Source: Singulisphaera sp. GP187 (GTDB taxonomy: Bacteria; Planctomycetota; GCA-002687715). From it: 64,000 nt of DNA. Under the pieces are notes generated by a model. The model saw only the letters and a program-made list of their open reading frames with translations. It was not told the origin of the DNA and ran no database searches. Of the stretch, positions 15,047-24,729 are shown in pieces. The stretch lies in the NCBI GenBank assembly GCA_945907755.1, contig CAMDTN010000003.1, positions 1-64,000 of the forward strand, given 5' to 3'. How positions within the stretch are numbered: position 1 is the first letter of the stretch; each line of letters opens with the position of its first letter. The translations under genes were made by a program, and so were the position numbers.

Positions 15047-18000
15047 GTGCCGGAAAGCAACAAAAAAATAAGCTTGAAAATGCGCCTGCTGCGCTGGTTC
15101 ATGGTGCTCCTTGCGCTAGTGATACTGGCCGTTGTGTTGGGAGTGGTGCTGGCGGAAAGCCTGCTGACCAGCACCCTCAGCAGCGCGCTGGGCACGCCCG
15201 TGGAACTGCAAGAGTTTTCGCTTGCGTGGAGCAGCCCCATCACGTTGAAGCGCGTCACGCTCGCAGACCCTTCCGGGACTGGCGCGATGATCGAACTGAA
15301 CGAGCTGAGTATTGGAGGTGGGCTGGAGCGCCTAGCGTTCTCGTCCGACGCGTTGACGCTGAATATTGCGGCATGCCATGTGCATCTGCGCAAGATGGAA
15401 GGTGGGGGCAGCAACATTGAAACGCTGCTGGGCGGTGTCGCATCGCAGCAGGAATCAAGTGCGTCGGCGGGTTTGCCGCGCCGCATCGAAGTGACGGTGG
15501 CCGAAGGGCGGCTGAGCGTTGGCGAAACTTTGGTGTGCACTTTTGAAGTGGCTGCCAGTGCTGAAGGCGCGCCGGTGCGCGGGCGTGCGCGTTTGAAGTG
15601 CAACATCGCGGGCAGTGGTTCGCTCACTGCGGGCGTGTTGTTGAAGAGCGCAACCGATGCGGAACCAGCCTGCGACATTGAAGTGCGCGGCGAAGGTGTG
15701 GACTTGCAGGCGCTAGCGCCGTTGGTGCGCCTGTGGGCCGATGTCATGCCTGCGGGCAAGGTGCAACGGCTTGCCTGCACTGTGTCGTTGGTTGGAGCAC
15801 AGCCGCAGCAGTTCCGCATCGATGCAGAACTGGCGGATTTCGCGATGGGCACGCAAACAGTGCAAGCGCGTCCGTTGCCGTGGCTGAAGCTGCAAGGCGA
15901 AGCGCATTGCGTGGCGGGAATCCCGGAGCGCGCGAAGTTGACCTTGGAAACGGCGGATGCTCGTGTGGAGGTGACAACGCCGCGGTTGCAGTTTGCCGAT
16001 CATGCGCTGTCTGGAAGTGTGAAAGCTACTGGCACCGTTGCGAATGCAGCGCTGTTGGTGGAAGCACTGCCAGCACTGTGGCCGGCTTCGTTGCGTCCAG
16101 CGGGACAGATTCACTTTGAAGCGCAGGGCGAAGGCCGTTGGGACCTAGAAGCAACGGACTGGATGGCACAAGTCGCGGCCATCAACGGCAGCGCGCAAGT
16201 GCGTTTGGCAGCGCTGACAACGCCATGGGCAGCGCTCAGCGCTGTGTCGGCGAATATCAGTTTGCAGCAAGGCGTGCTGCAGGTGCAAGAGCTGGCTGCC
16301 GAAGCGCAGGGCGCGCAGATCCAAGGCGAAGTCACTTTGCCGCTGAACGCCGGTGCTGTTGCGGGGTCATTGAGCATCCGAGGTGCGTTGCCATTGCACT
16401 TTGAAAGCGCAGGGCTGCGTTGCGCCACAACATGCGCGGGCACAGTGCGCTTCGCGGGCTCGCTGGATGCCTGCGAAGTGACGCTGGACTTAAATGCAGC
16501 GCAAATCGCTGCGGAGGTTGTTGGGGCTCCGCCTTTGGTGTTGCAGCAGGCCACGCTGTCAGGAGTGCTGCACGCGGCACAACGGCTGCAAGTGTTCCGC
16601 TTGAAAAACGGGGCGCTGCGCGCGAGTGTGCCTGCGAGCGTTAGTTCGGGCAGTGGCTTGGGCGCGAGCGCAGAGCGTCTGTCGCTCGAAGTAGCCAGCG
16701 CAGAGTTTGATGTTGGCAAACGATCGGGTGCGGCAGCGTTCATTGTTCGCGCGCCTCCGCGGGTGCTGCGTCCGTGGCTGCCCGCAAGCGTTGCTCTGCA
16801 GGGCGAGGCGCTGGTGCAAGGCTCGGTGAGTTTCGCGTCGCCATCCATGAACGCATTGTCCGGTGAGGCCACCGTGTCCCTCCCCGGGCTAACGCTCGGA
16901 CTGGCGTCCGCGGCCGCCGACGAGGAGCTCACCAGAGTGCGTGCTGCAGCGCGCATCGAGAATGGAACTGTGACTCTCGATAGTTGCGAAGCCGAATACT
17001 GCGGCGGCAAGCTGCTGCTCAGCGGCGGCGCAAATCTTGTGACGCAGCCGCTGAAGGCTTCCGCGAAACTGAATTTCAACGCTGTGGCGTTGCAACGCGA
17101 CTTGGGCGCTGCGGGCAGCGTGGCGGCCGTGTGCACGGGTACATGTGAAGGGAATTTCACAGCCAATGGAGAGTTCTCCGTGCGCGCCCAAGTCAGCACA
17201 GATGCTGTGCAGCTCTTGGCCGACGATGGCCGCAAACTTGCGTTGACCAAAGTGGTGCTTTCAGCGGAAGCGCAGCGTGCGGGCGAACGCACTAGCGTGA
17301 GTGAGGCTTCGTTGCAGTCCGCCGAAGGCTGGTTGAAGGTGCGCAACGCGGAACTTGCTGCGCGCAGTGTGCGCGCAGAAGCGGCGTGGTCGTTGGATGG
17401 CTCGTGGTTGAGCGCCATTGCGGAATCGTTCACGCCAGGCCTGATGGCGGCGCGTGGTCCCAGCACCGGAAGCGTCACATTCACGTGCGCCGACTTCGCC
17501 GACATGGCCAGTTGCAACGCCGAAATTAAGGCCGGCCTGCAGAGTGTTTCGGTGAGTGGTTGGGAATTGCAGAGTGTCGCCGCTGAAGGCAGTGTGCGCG
17601 CGGGGCGTTTGGCGCTGCAGTCGCTGCGCGCGGGTCATGCTGGCGGGACGCTCAGCGCCGAAGGCGAGTTTGGTTTGACCGAGGCGAATCGCAAAGCTGG
17701 AGATCATCTGAAGGTCACGTTGAACGACATGCCGCTGCAACAGGTGAGCAAGGCACCCGATGCGAAGCACGAAGTGGTGACCACACTGAAGCTGTCAGGC
17801 ACGCTGGAAGGACGGCGAAGCGGAGCTGCAGACGCTGTATTGAGTGCGCAACTGAAACTGAATGGGTTGGCGCGTTGCGTGCGCAACAACAAGAGTGTCG
17901 TGAAGACGATTTCGTTGCCAGATCTTGCTGTGCAAGCGCAGGGTTGGTTGCGCCCAAGTGGGGTAGAGCTTGAACAGTTGAGCGCGACAGGCGAAGGCAC

Positions 18001-19078
18001 CAGTCTGCAAGCGCGCAAAGTGCAACTGAGCTCTACGCGCTTGGCGCTGGGCGAATTCACGCTGCATTTGCCGCCTGTGTTTGTTGCGGCGGCGCAAGCT
18101 GGGCCCGAAGCACCGACGCTGGTGCAACATGGCGAAGTGCAGGCGCAGGGCGCTCTGGAAATCGCAGCCACTGATTGGGTGCCCGATGTGGAGCGTTGCA
18201 CTGGGCGCATTCAAGCCAATTTGGATGCGTTGGGGCTGGGTGCGGTGTTGCTGCAAGGCCTGCGTTGCTCTCTTGAATTGAAACCCGGCATTGTGCAAGT
18301 GAGCGAATGCACCACGGCCTTAGGCGGTGGAACGGTGCATCTGGCACCAGGTGCGCAAGCCACGCTGCAGAATGGGTGTTGGACTGCCACCGGAAAAGTG
18401 CGCGCCGCAGGCGTGGACTTGGCCCGCGTGCCCAATCGCGAACTGTCGATTTTAAGCCCACTGTTTTTCTTGGGCGATCAACCGGCAGAGAAGGCCAGCG
18501 TTGCAGGCAAGCTTGACCTTGAAGCGGATGTGCATCTGAAGCATGGCGCGGGTGCACTGTGGTCGCGCACATGTGTCGCTGACGGTGGCATGCAAATCAG
18601 CGGGTTGCGTTTGGCATCAACGGCGATGTTCTTGGATGTGTTCGAGAAACTTCCCGCGCTGTTCGGCGCGCGTTTGCCCGCCATCGGGGGCATTGATGTG
18701 CAAGGTGCTGTCGCTTCGGTGCAAGCGGCGCTTGCACAAGGCGTGGCCATGGACAAACTGGTGACGAGTGTGCGTGTGCGCGAAGGGCGCGTCAGTTTGG
18801 ACAAAGGGCTGCAAATGCCAATGACGGGGTTGATGCTGACGATGGATGGCTGGACTTCGCTGGACGGCATGGTGAACTGCCGCATCGGGACCGATGTGAT
18901 AGAGCGCTTGGCGTCGAAAATTGGTGGCGGCCAAGGGCCTGGCGCGTTGTTGGGTGCCTTGCTTGCGGGCACGGGCGCGCTCAAACGCATGAGCCTCGGC
19001 ATCGAAATTCGTGGGAACGTGATGGCGGCTGATGGGCGCCGCACACTTGATATTCAACCAGTGCTTGGAGGCAACTGA
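15047..19078 (+). CDS. Giant AsmA/TamB-like envelope protein
   Basis: 1343 residues. A short basic N-terminus is followed by one membrane helix (about 16-36, WFMVLLALVILAVVLGVVLA). Then comes a very long repetitive beta-rich periplasmic chain with AsmA-type phrases such as LGTPVELQEFSLAWSSPITL, where short strands alternate with Ala-rich turns. The C-terminus is of the DUF/AsmA_2-like sort (FEKLPALFGARLPAIGGIDVQG, then MSLGIEIRGNVMAADGRRTL). Such proteins bridge the periplasm and are linked to phospholipid transport or outer-membrane assembly. The GTG at 15047 is the first start; the ATG at 15080 is also possible. It is followed after one base by the DPP III gene, which suggests co-transcription. 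Confidence 0.75.
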   Translation: MPESNKKISLKMRLLRWFMVLLALVILAVVLGVVLAESLLTSTLSSALGTPVELQEFSLAWSSPITLKRVTLADPSGTGAMIELNELSIGGGLERLAFSSDALTLNIAACHVHLRKMEGGGSNIETLLGGVASQQESSASAGLPRRIEVTVAEGRLSVGETLVCTFEVAASAEGAPVRGRARLKCNIAGSGSLTAGVLLKSATDAEPACDIEVRGEGVDLQALAPLVRLWADVMPAGKVQRLACTVSLVGAQPQQFRIDAELADFAMGTQTVQARPLPWLKLQGEAHCVAGIPERAKLTLETADARVEVTTPRLQFADHALSGSVKATGTVANAALLVEALPALWPASLRPAGQIHFEAQGEGRWDLEATDWMAQVAAINGSAQVRLAALTTPWAALSAVSANISLQQGVLQVQELAAEAQGAQIQGEVTLPLNAGAVAGSLSIRGALPLHFESAGLRCATTCAGTVRFAGSLDACEVTLDLNAAQIAAEVVGAPPLVLQQATLSGVLHAAQRLQVFRLKNGALRASVPASVSSGSGLGASAERLSLEVASAEFDVGKRSGAAAFIVRAPPRVLRPWLPASVALQGEALVQGSVSFASPSMNALSGEATVSLPGLTLGLASAAADEELTRVRAAARIENGTVTLDSCEAEYCGGKLLLSGGANLVTQPLKASAKLNFNAVALQRDLGAAGSVAAVCTGTCEGNFTANGEFSVRAQVSTDAVQLLADDGRKLALTKVVLSAEAQRAGERTSVSEASLQSAEGWLKVRNAELAARSVRAEAAWSLDGSWLSAIAESFTPGLMAARGPSTGSVTFTCADFADMASCNAEIKAGLQSVSVSGWELQSVAAEGSVRAGRLALQSLRAGHAGGTLSAEGEFGLTEANRKAGDHLKVTLNDMPLQQVSKAPDAKHEVVTTLKLSGTLEGRRSGAADAVLSAQLKLNGLARCVRNNKSVVKTISLPDLAVQAQGWLRPSGVELEQLSATGEGTSLQARKVQLSSTRLALGEFTLHLPPVFVAAAQAGPEAPTLVQHGEVQAQGALEIAATDWVPDVERCTGRIQANLDALGLGAVLLQGLRCSLELKPGIVQVSECTTALGGGTVHLAPGAQATLQNGCWTATGKVRAAGVDLARVPNRELSILSPLFFLGDQPAEKASVAGKLDLEADVHLKHGAGALWSRTCVADGGMQISGLRLASTAMFLDVFEKLPALFGARLPAIGGIDVQGAVASVQAALAQGVAMDKLVTSVRVREGRVSLDKGLQMPMTGLMLTMDGWTSLDGMVNCRIGTDVIERLASKIGGGQGPGALLGALLAGTGALKRMSLGIEIRGNVMAADGRRTLDIQPVLGGN

Positions 19079-19079
19079 G

Positions 19080-21110
19080 ATGCGCATGAAGATGATGAGT
19101 GCGGTGGCGGCGCTGCTGCTGGCTGCTTGCACGCAGGGTGACCCATTGCCGACAGAGCGCGCCTACTTGCTGGAACGCGTCGATGACGCAGCGGTGGTGC
19201 AGCTCTACGCAGACGGGTTCATGCGATTGACTCGCGCAGAGCGCGTGCTGGCGTGGCACCTGACGCAAGCCGCCATCGTCGGGCGCGACATTTATGTGCA
19301 GCAGCGCTGCGCCGAGGGCATGGACATTCGCGAGCTTTGCGAAGAGATCCTCGTGCACGCTGGCGGTGTCGATGCCGCCGAACTCGCGCGGGTGCGGCGT
19401 TATGTCAAGCTGTTTTGGATCAACAACTCGCCCTACAACAACCTCAGCGCGCGCAAGTTCACTCTGGAAGGCAGTGCTGCCGAGTTGCGCGCCGCGGCGG
19501 AATGCGCAGCAGCCGCAGGGGCAAAGTTCCCGCAGCGCGGTGGCGAAACAGTGGCAGGCATGATTGACCGCTTGGCGCCCATGCTCTTCGACCCAAACTT
19601 CAAGCCCATGGTGACTGTGAAAAACCCTGAGCGAGGTGGCGACATCGTTACGGAATCCGCCGTCACTTTTTATGGCCCAGGCGTCACTCTCGCGGCCACG
19701 GAGCGCGTCGCCGAGCGCTACCCGCTGAACTCAACTTTGTTGTTGCGCCCCGATGGCGCGCTGGAAGAAGTGGCTTGGCGTGCGGGCGACGCAGCGCGCG
19801 GCATTCCACCGGGGCTCTACGCCCGGGAAATCACGCGCGTGATAGGCCATCTTGAAAGGGCACTACCGTTCGCGCCGCCAGCCACCAAAGCCGCTCTGGA
19901 GCATCTCATTCGTTTCTATCGCACGGGCGATGCCGCCGATTTTCGCGCCTACAACATCGCTTGGGTGGCAGATGCAGCAGGCGCAGTAGACACGGTGAAC
20001 GGCTTCATCGAGGTGTACATGGACCCGCGCGGGCAAAAGGGCGCATGGGAAGGAATTGTCAGCTACGAGGACCCGCACAAAGCGCGGCTGATTCAAGCGT
20101 TGGCCGAAAACGCAAAGTGGTTCGAAGCCAACATGCCCTACGAGGCTTGTTACCGCCGCCCGGATGTGAAGGGCATCATCGCGCGCAGCATCGATGTGTT
20201 GGTGGAAACCGGCGACAGCGGTCCAGTCACACCCATCGGCATTAATCTGCCAAACGACCAATCCGTGCGCGAGCAGTATGGCTCGAAGAGCGTGAGCATC
20301 GCCAATGTGGTGGAGGCCTACGACCGCGCAGCGGTGCCTGGCGCGAGGGGCGAGTTTTGCTGGGATGCCGCCGAGTTGGCTCGCGCAGAAAAATGGGGCC
20401 CGCTGGTGGCAGACCTGCACACCAACATGCACGAAGTCATCGGGCATGCGTCGGGGCGGCTGTCTGAAGCGCTGCGCGGCAAAGACCCTGCCACGCTCAT
20501 CCGCGAGCATTATTCAGCGCTTGAAGAAGCACGCGCCGATTTGGTGGCGCTGTGGTTCATCATGGACCCGAAGCTGCTGGAATTGGGACTGGTCACCGAT
20601 GTGCGCGAAGCGGCATTGGCGCAATACGAAGCCTTCACGCGCAACGGTGGGCTGTCGCAACTGCGGCGCGTGCGCCAAGGAACGCAAATCGAAGAGGACC
20701 ACATGCGCAACCGCCAAATGATTGTGCGCTGGGTGATGGAGCACAGCGACGCCATCAAGCTGGAACGCGCTGGGGAACGCAGCTTCTTGCGCGTCACCAG
20801 CCCCGAAACTTTCCGCACTGCCATCGGCCAACTGCTGCGCTTGGTGCAGCACATTAAGAGCGAAGGCGATTATGCGGGCGCGCGGGAGCTGTTCGAAAAG
20901 CACGGCATCCGCATCGACACCGCGTTGCGCGACGAAGTGGTGCGCCGCTACGACGCATTGAATGTGCCCACCTACACGGGCTTCGTGATGCCGCGGCTAA
21001 GCGCCGTGCGCTTGCCCGATGGAAGCATCTCTGATGTAGAGATTTCTTATCCATTGTCGTTGGAACAGCAGATGTTGGAGTGGTCGGGCCGCAGGAATGC
21101 GCCGCGATGA
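19080..21110 (+). CDS. Dipeptidyl-peptidase III (M49) lipoprotein
   Basis: 676 residues. The signal MRMKMMSAVAALLLAAC has a lipobox, so the protein is probably anchored on the periplasmic side. The M49 zinc motif is HEVIGH (H451-H456), where the best-known members have HELLGH, and the second motif is EEARAD (E482-D487), with the third zinc ligand expected among its glutamates. The family removes dipeptides from N-termini of short peptides. The length agrees with full-length enzymes. The start follows the AsmA-like stop by 1 base, and the stop overlaps the amidohydrolase start as ATGA, so these genes are coupled. Confidence 0.85.
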   Translation: MRMKMMSAVAALLLAACTQGDPLPTERAYLLERVDDAAVVQLYADGFMRLTRAERVLAWHLTQAAIVGRDIYVQQRCAEGMDIRELCEEILVHAGGVDAAELARVRRYVKLFWINNSPYNNLSARKFTLEGSAAELRAAAECAAAAGAKFPQRGGETVAGMIDRLAPMLFDPNFKPMVTVKNPERGGDIVTESAVTFYGPGVTLAATERVAERYPLNSTLLLRPDGALEEVAWRAGDAARGIPPGLYAREITRVIGHLERALPFAPPATKAALEHLIRFYRTGDAADFRAYNIAWVADAAGAVDTVNGFIEVYMDPRGQKGAWEGIVSYEDPHKARLIQALAENAKWFEANMPYEACYRRPDVKGIIARSIDVLVETGDSGPVTPIGINLPNDQSVREQYGSKSVSIANVVEAYDRAAVPGARGEFCWDAAELARAEKWGPLVADLHTNMHEVIGHASGRLSEALRGKDPATLIREHYSALEEARADLVALWFIMDPKLLELGLVTDVREAALAQYEAFTRNGGLSQLRRVRQGTQIEEDHMRNRQMIVRWVMEHSDAIKLERAGERSFLRVTSPETFRTAIGQLLRLVQHIKSEGDYAGARELFEKHGIRIDTALRDEVVRRYDALNVPTYTGFVMPRLSAVRLPDGSISDVEISYPLSLEQQMLEWSGRRNAPR

Positions 21111-22378
21111 ATGCTGGCGTGGTGGCAGCAGATCACTTGATCACCGACGCAGCCGGCGTGCTGTCGCCGGGGTGGATGCAAATCCAAGACGAGCGCATCG
21201 TCGCGGTGCACGAAGGCCGCCCGCCGCATGACGCGCCGTTGTTGTGCGAAACCGGCGGCGTGGTGATGCCTGCGTTCGTGAATGCTCACGCGCACCTCGC
21301 GCTGGGCACTTGTGGTGGCATCGGTGACGACTTGGCCTATGCAGAGTGGCTGCGCCACGCCATGTTGCCCGCCGTCACACGCGGCAGCGCTGACCGCGAA
21401 ATGTTCATGGATGGTGCGGCGCAGAGCATCGCCATGTTGGTGGCCGGTGGCATCGGCTGCGTTGCTGACAGTTTCTTAGACCCAGTCAGCGTGCCCTTGC
21501 TGGCGGGCAGCGGACTGCGCGGCTATTTCGGACTGGAAGTTTTCGGCAGCCGCGCCAGTGACGAAGCGGCTTTCATCGCGGATTTCGAGGATGGCCGCGA
21601 ACTGCCCGAATTGGGCACGCCGCGTGTGCAACTGGGCCACGCACCTCATTCGCTGTTCACTTGCCCGCCGAAAGTGATGGCTGCTGTGGTGGCCCATGCG
21701 CGCCGTCGCAAACTGCGCTGCACGATTCATGTGGATGAAAGCCCCGAAGAGCACGAGTTCTTCCTGCGCGGCACCGGCGCCTTGGCAGACCACTTTCGCG
21801 CAGCCGGAATGTTGGGGCGCTATCGCTGCGACACTTCGCCGGTGCGGCAGTTAGCAGACATGGGCTTGCTGGGCCCAGACATCATGGTGGTCCACGCAGT
21901 GCAGATTGATGCTGCGGACATCGCGTTGTTGGCGGCATCGCGCACTCCGGTGGTGCACTGCCCGAGATCAAATTTGATGTTGGCGGTCGGCCTCGCGCCC
22001 GTGGCGGAAATGCTCGCAGGGGGCGTGTCGTTGGCTTTGGGCACTGACAGTCTCGCCAGCGTTCCCACGCTGGACATGTTTGAAGAGATGCGCACGATGC
22101 TGTTGGTGCAGCGTGGCCGCACGCGTCGCACCACTTCGTTGGGTGCTATCGACGCATTCATGGCGGCCACTCTGGGTGGCGCGCGGGCCATGGGCCTCGA
22201 ACATGAAACGGGCACGCTGGAACCGGGGAAATGCGCCGACTTCGTGCGCCTCGAACTGCCGCGCGTGGTGAATGCACGCCGCGACCCTGTGTCGCGCGTG
22301 GTGTGGGAAGGCCAAGTCGAGCAAGTGACACACACCTTTGTTGGCGGGCGCGACTTGCTGGCGGAACTCAGCGCGTGA
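21107..22378 (+). CDS. Amidohydrolase (cytosine deaminase/chlorohydrolase type)
   Basis: 423 residues, TIM-barrel metal hydrolase of the MtaD/SAH-deaminase/aminofutalosine-deaminase group. Metal ligands are visible as NAHAHLALG near residue 60, the His of TIHVDE near 205, VHAVQI near 262 and the Asp of GTDSLAS near 313. Two short beta segments flank the barrel, as is normal. The substrate is probably an N6-substituted or free adenine/guanine-type base or nucleoside, but this cannot be decided. No menaquinone-pathway genes are near to support aminofutalosine. The start overlaps the peptidase stop (ATGA) and the stop overlaps the next start (GTGA). Confidence 0.75.
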   Translation: MNAGVVAADHLITDAAGVLSPGWMQIQDERIVAVHEGRPPHDAPLLCETGGVVMPAFVNAHAHLALGTCGGIGDDLAYAEWLRHAMLPAVTRGSADREMFMDGAAQSIAMLVAGGIGCVADSFLDPVSVPLLAGSGLRGYFGLEVFGSRASDEAAFIADFEDGRELPELGTPRVQLGHAPHSLFTCPPKVMAAVVAHARRRKLRCTIHVDESPEEHEFFLRGTGALADHFRAAGMLGRYRCDTSPVRQLADMGLLGPDIMVVHAVQIDAADIALLAASRTPVVHCPRSNLMLAVGLAPVAEMLAGGVSLALGTDSLASVPTLDMFEEMRTMLLVQRGRTRRTTSLGAIDAFMAATLGGARAMGLEHETGTLEPGKCADFVRLELPRVVNARRDPVSRVVWEGQVEQVTHTFVGGRDLLAELSA

Positions 22379-23529
22379 TCGCCGCGGCCACTACTGCACG
22401 ATGGCGCAGGCGTTTGTTGGGCCTCGGGGCCGCGGTGACGCTGTTGTTGCTGCTGCGCTGGTGCGTGTGCGATGTCTTGCTTGTGGTGGAACGCAGCATG
22501 TGGCCAGCGCTGGAAGGCGGACGCGACCGCGTGTTGCTGAACCGTTTGGCGGCGCAGCCCGCGCGCTTTGAAATGTGGGCGTATCGCTGCGAAAAGGATG
22601 ACGGCACCGCAGACATCCGCATCAAGCGCGTATTGGCTCTCGCAGGCGAAGCCCTCGCACTGCGCGGCGGCGATGTGTACACGGGGCCAGATGCGGCGCA
22701 CTTGCAACGTGCCCTGCGCACTCAAGACCAAGTGGAATGGATGCGCGTGGCATTGCCCGGGCCGCATGTGGCGCGCGCGCAGCGCTGGCGGGCCGAGAGT
22801 GGCACGCTGCAAGAGACAGCCGACGGCAGCCTGCGCTTGTTCGCGGGCGCGACAGGTTTCCATGCGCTGGTGCTGGGCAGTGTTGGCCCCGGCGCCGATT
22901 CGGTGATGGACGATTGCGTCGGCCCCGGCGGGCTGGTGCATCCGGGGCGCCATGTCGTGCCGGATACGCGCTTCAGCGTGCAACTGTTCCCGGTGGGTGG
23001 CTGCCTCAAGCTGCTTCACGAACTGTTCGGCGATGTGCGCGGGGTCATCGTGCGCGGCGACAAACTGTGCTTGCATCAGGAGCTTGATCCAGCAGCGCAG
23101 TCCGCAGCAGGCTCGAGTTCCGGTGCGGTGTTATGCACGCTGCCTGCGAGCGGCGTGTTGCTGCACATTGAAACTCTTGACGGCATGTTTCGCATTACAG
23201 CCGAGCGCGCCGCGGGGGCGCAGGTGCTGTACGAAGCGGCGCGTGACACCCTTAACGGGCGTGCGCTGTCGCGTTGGAGCGTTCAGTTGGACAGCGGTGA
23301 TGCGCTGCTGCGACCAGTTGACCTTTCGCGCGATGTCCACTACTTTTTCGGTGGTGGCTTGGCATCAGTGGCTGCCTATCAGGTCGGAGCCGATTCATGT
23401 TTCACAGCGGGCGACAACCAACCGATCAGCGCCGACAGCCGCTCACACGGCCCGGTGCCCCACTCACATTTGTTGGGGCGCGCCGAACGCATTCTGTTGC
23501 CGCGGGCTCGAGCGCGGCGACTGAACTGA
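22375..23529 (+). CDS. Signal peptidase I-like (S26) membrane protein with long insert
   Basis: 384 residues. One N-terminal membrane helix (about 12-30) precedes VVERSMWPAL, where S41 matches the catalytic Ser of the SMxPTL box. K84 in IKRVLALAGE matches the catalytic Lys. The last box, GDNQPISADSRSHGPVP (from G346), matches GDN..SxDSR of type I signal peptidases. About 260 residues lie between Lys and this box, roughly twice the Escherichia coli LepB distance, so an extra periplasmic domain is inferred. It starts with GTG in a 4-base overlap with the amidohydrolase. It may be the housekeeping enzyme or a specialised one. Confidence 0.75.
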   Translation: MIAAATTARWRRRLLGLGAAVTLLLLLRWCVCDVLLVVERSMWPALEGGRDRVLLNRLAAQPARFEMWAYRCEKDDGTADIRIKRVLALAGEALALRGGDVYTGPDAAHLQRALRTQDQVEWMRVALPGPHVARAQRWRAESGTLQETADGSLRLFAGATGFHALVLGSVGPGADSVMDDCVGPGGLVHPGRHVVPDTRFSVQLFPVGGCLKLLHELFGDVRGVIVRGDKLCLHQELDPAAQSAAGSSSGAVLCTLPASGVLLHIETLDGMFRITAERAAGAQVLYEAARDTLNGRALSRWSVQLDSGDALLRPVDLSRDVHYFFGGGLASVAAYQVGADSCFTAGDNQPISADSRSHGPVPHSHLLGRAERILLPRARARRLN

Positions 23530-23536
23530 GGCCCGC

Positions 23537-24664
23537 TTGACGCGCTGGATCAACCGCCTTCACGCCGACCCCGTACCGTGGCTGCTGGAGTATGGCTGCG
23601 CACCCATCCGCTACCGCACGCTCACAGAAATTGCGGGGCGGAATGGAACGGATGCCGAAGTGGCCGCGGCGCGCGACGCCTGTGCTGCTTACAAACCGGT
23701 AGAAGATGTGTGGCAACTGCAGGATCGCCGTACCGGGATGTGGCTGAACAAACTGCTGCAGTACGAGCCACCGATCAAGAGCCGCCATCGCGGGCCAGGC
23801 TTTGTAAACCAGTTTCTCTTTCTGGTGGAGCGCGGCTGGGACCCTAGCGACGCGTGCTTCGTCGATGTCACCAAGACTCTGCTGGGCTTAGTGCAGGAAG
23901 AGGGCAGCGGAGATCTGTGGGAACTTAAGGGCTATGCCGGCACCAACAATGTTGCTGCGATGCAGCAAGTGCGCCGCAGCATGGCCGAGATCGCAGCCGC
24001 TTGCTTGGTGCGCGCAGGCTTTGGGGACAATCCAGCAGTGCGTGCTGTGACGCAGCGCGTGGTGAAAGATCTGGCACGATGCAGCCAGTTCGAAGGCGGC
24101 GAGCGCTTCGACGGCGTTCTCGAAGTGCCCGAAGACGCGGTGTATCGCAGACTGCGTGTCGACTGGTGCACGCCTGACATGTTCTTGTTCTACATGCTTG
24201 CTTTCCACCAAGACACATGCAGTGCCGCCGCGAAGTCTGGCGGGTTGGCATGGTTAGGAAAAATCCTCGGCAGCATCGACCCAACGCCACGGCGCGTGCG
24301 CGAAGTCTGCGGAAAGAAATTCCTGAAGCTGAAAGACTTGGGACTGACGGTGTGGACCCGCGAAGAGTTTGCCGACGGGCGTTTGGGCTACCTGCTGCAC
24401 GACTTGGAAATGCTCGCACGCACAGGTCTGCTCACCAAAGTGCCAGCAGCCTTGGAGCTTCTCGAGTGGGTGCTGAGTTTGCGCAAGAGCCCCGAAGACG
24501 GCTTCTTTGATGTGGCCACCACTGTGGGCCGCCACAAGACCCGCAGTCAGTACCACTATTTTCCCTTGGAAGAGGCGTGGAAGGGCAAGCACAAGAAGTC
24601 CACGGATGTGGTCTTTAGAGTGGCCCTCATCTTGTCGCAATTGGACAAATCTGAGGGGAAATAG
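23537..24664 (+). CDS. Hypothetical all-helical protein, possibly alpha/alpha-barrel
   Basis: 375 residues from a TTG start 7 bases after the signal-peptidase stop. No signal peptide or membrane helix. The chain is helical with aromatic-rich segments (WQLQDRRTGMWLNKLL at about 59-74, FVNQFLFLVERGWDPSD at about 89-105, FFDVATTVGRHKTRSQYHYF near the end). The regular helix spacing recalls prenyltransferase/terpene-cyclase-like toroids, but no cyclase DxDD motif was seen, so this is only a fold guess. It ends the AsmA-DPP III-amidohydrolase-signal peptidase run. Confidence 0.55.
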   Translation: MTRWINRLHADPVPWLLEYGCAPIRYRTLTEIAGRNGTDAEVAAARDACAAYKPVEDVWQLQDRRTGMWLNKLLQYEPPIKSRHRGPGFVNQFLFLVERGWDPSDACFVDVTKTLLGLVQEEGSGDLWELKGYAGTNNVAAMQQVRRSMAEIAAACLVRAGFGDNPAVRAVTQRVVKDLARCSQFEGGERFDGVLEVPEDAVYRRLRVDWCTPDMFLFYMLAFHQDTCSAAAKSGGLAWLGKILGSIDPTPRRVREVCGKKFLKLKDLGLTVWTREEFADGRLGYLLHDLEMLARTGLLTKVPAALELLEWVLSLRKSPEDGFFDVATTVGRHKTRSQYHYFPLEEAWKGKHKKSTDVVFRVALILSQLDKSEGK

Positions 24665-24729
24665 CTCGGAAGGCCGCATAGGCCGAAAAATAGTGCAACT
24701 TCCTGACTGGAGGGGTGTTGGAAGCCTGC

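Noticed and set aside
16111..17517. 468-codon leftward frame inside the AsmA-like gene
   Set aside because: It is a shadow of a clear 1343-residue protein and lacks any motif.
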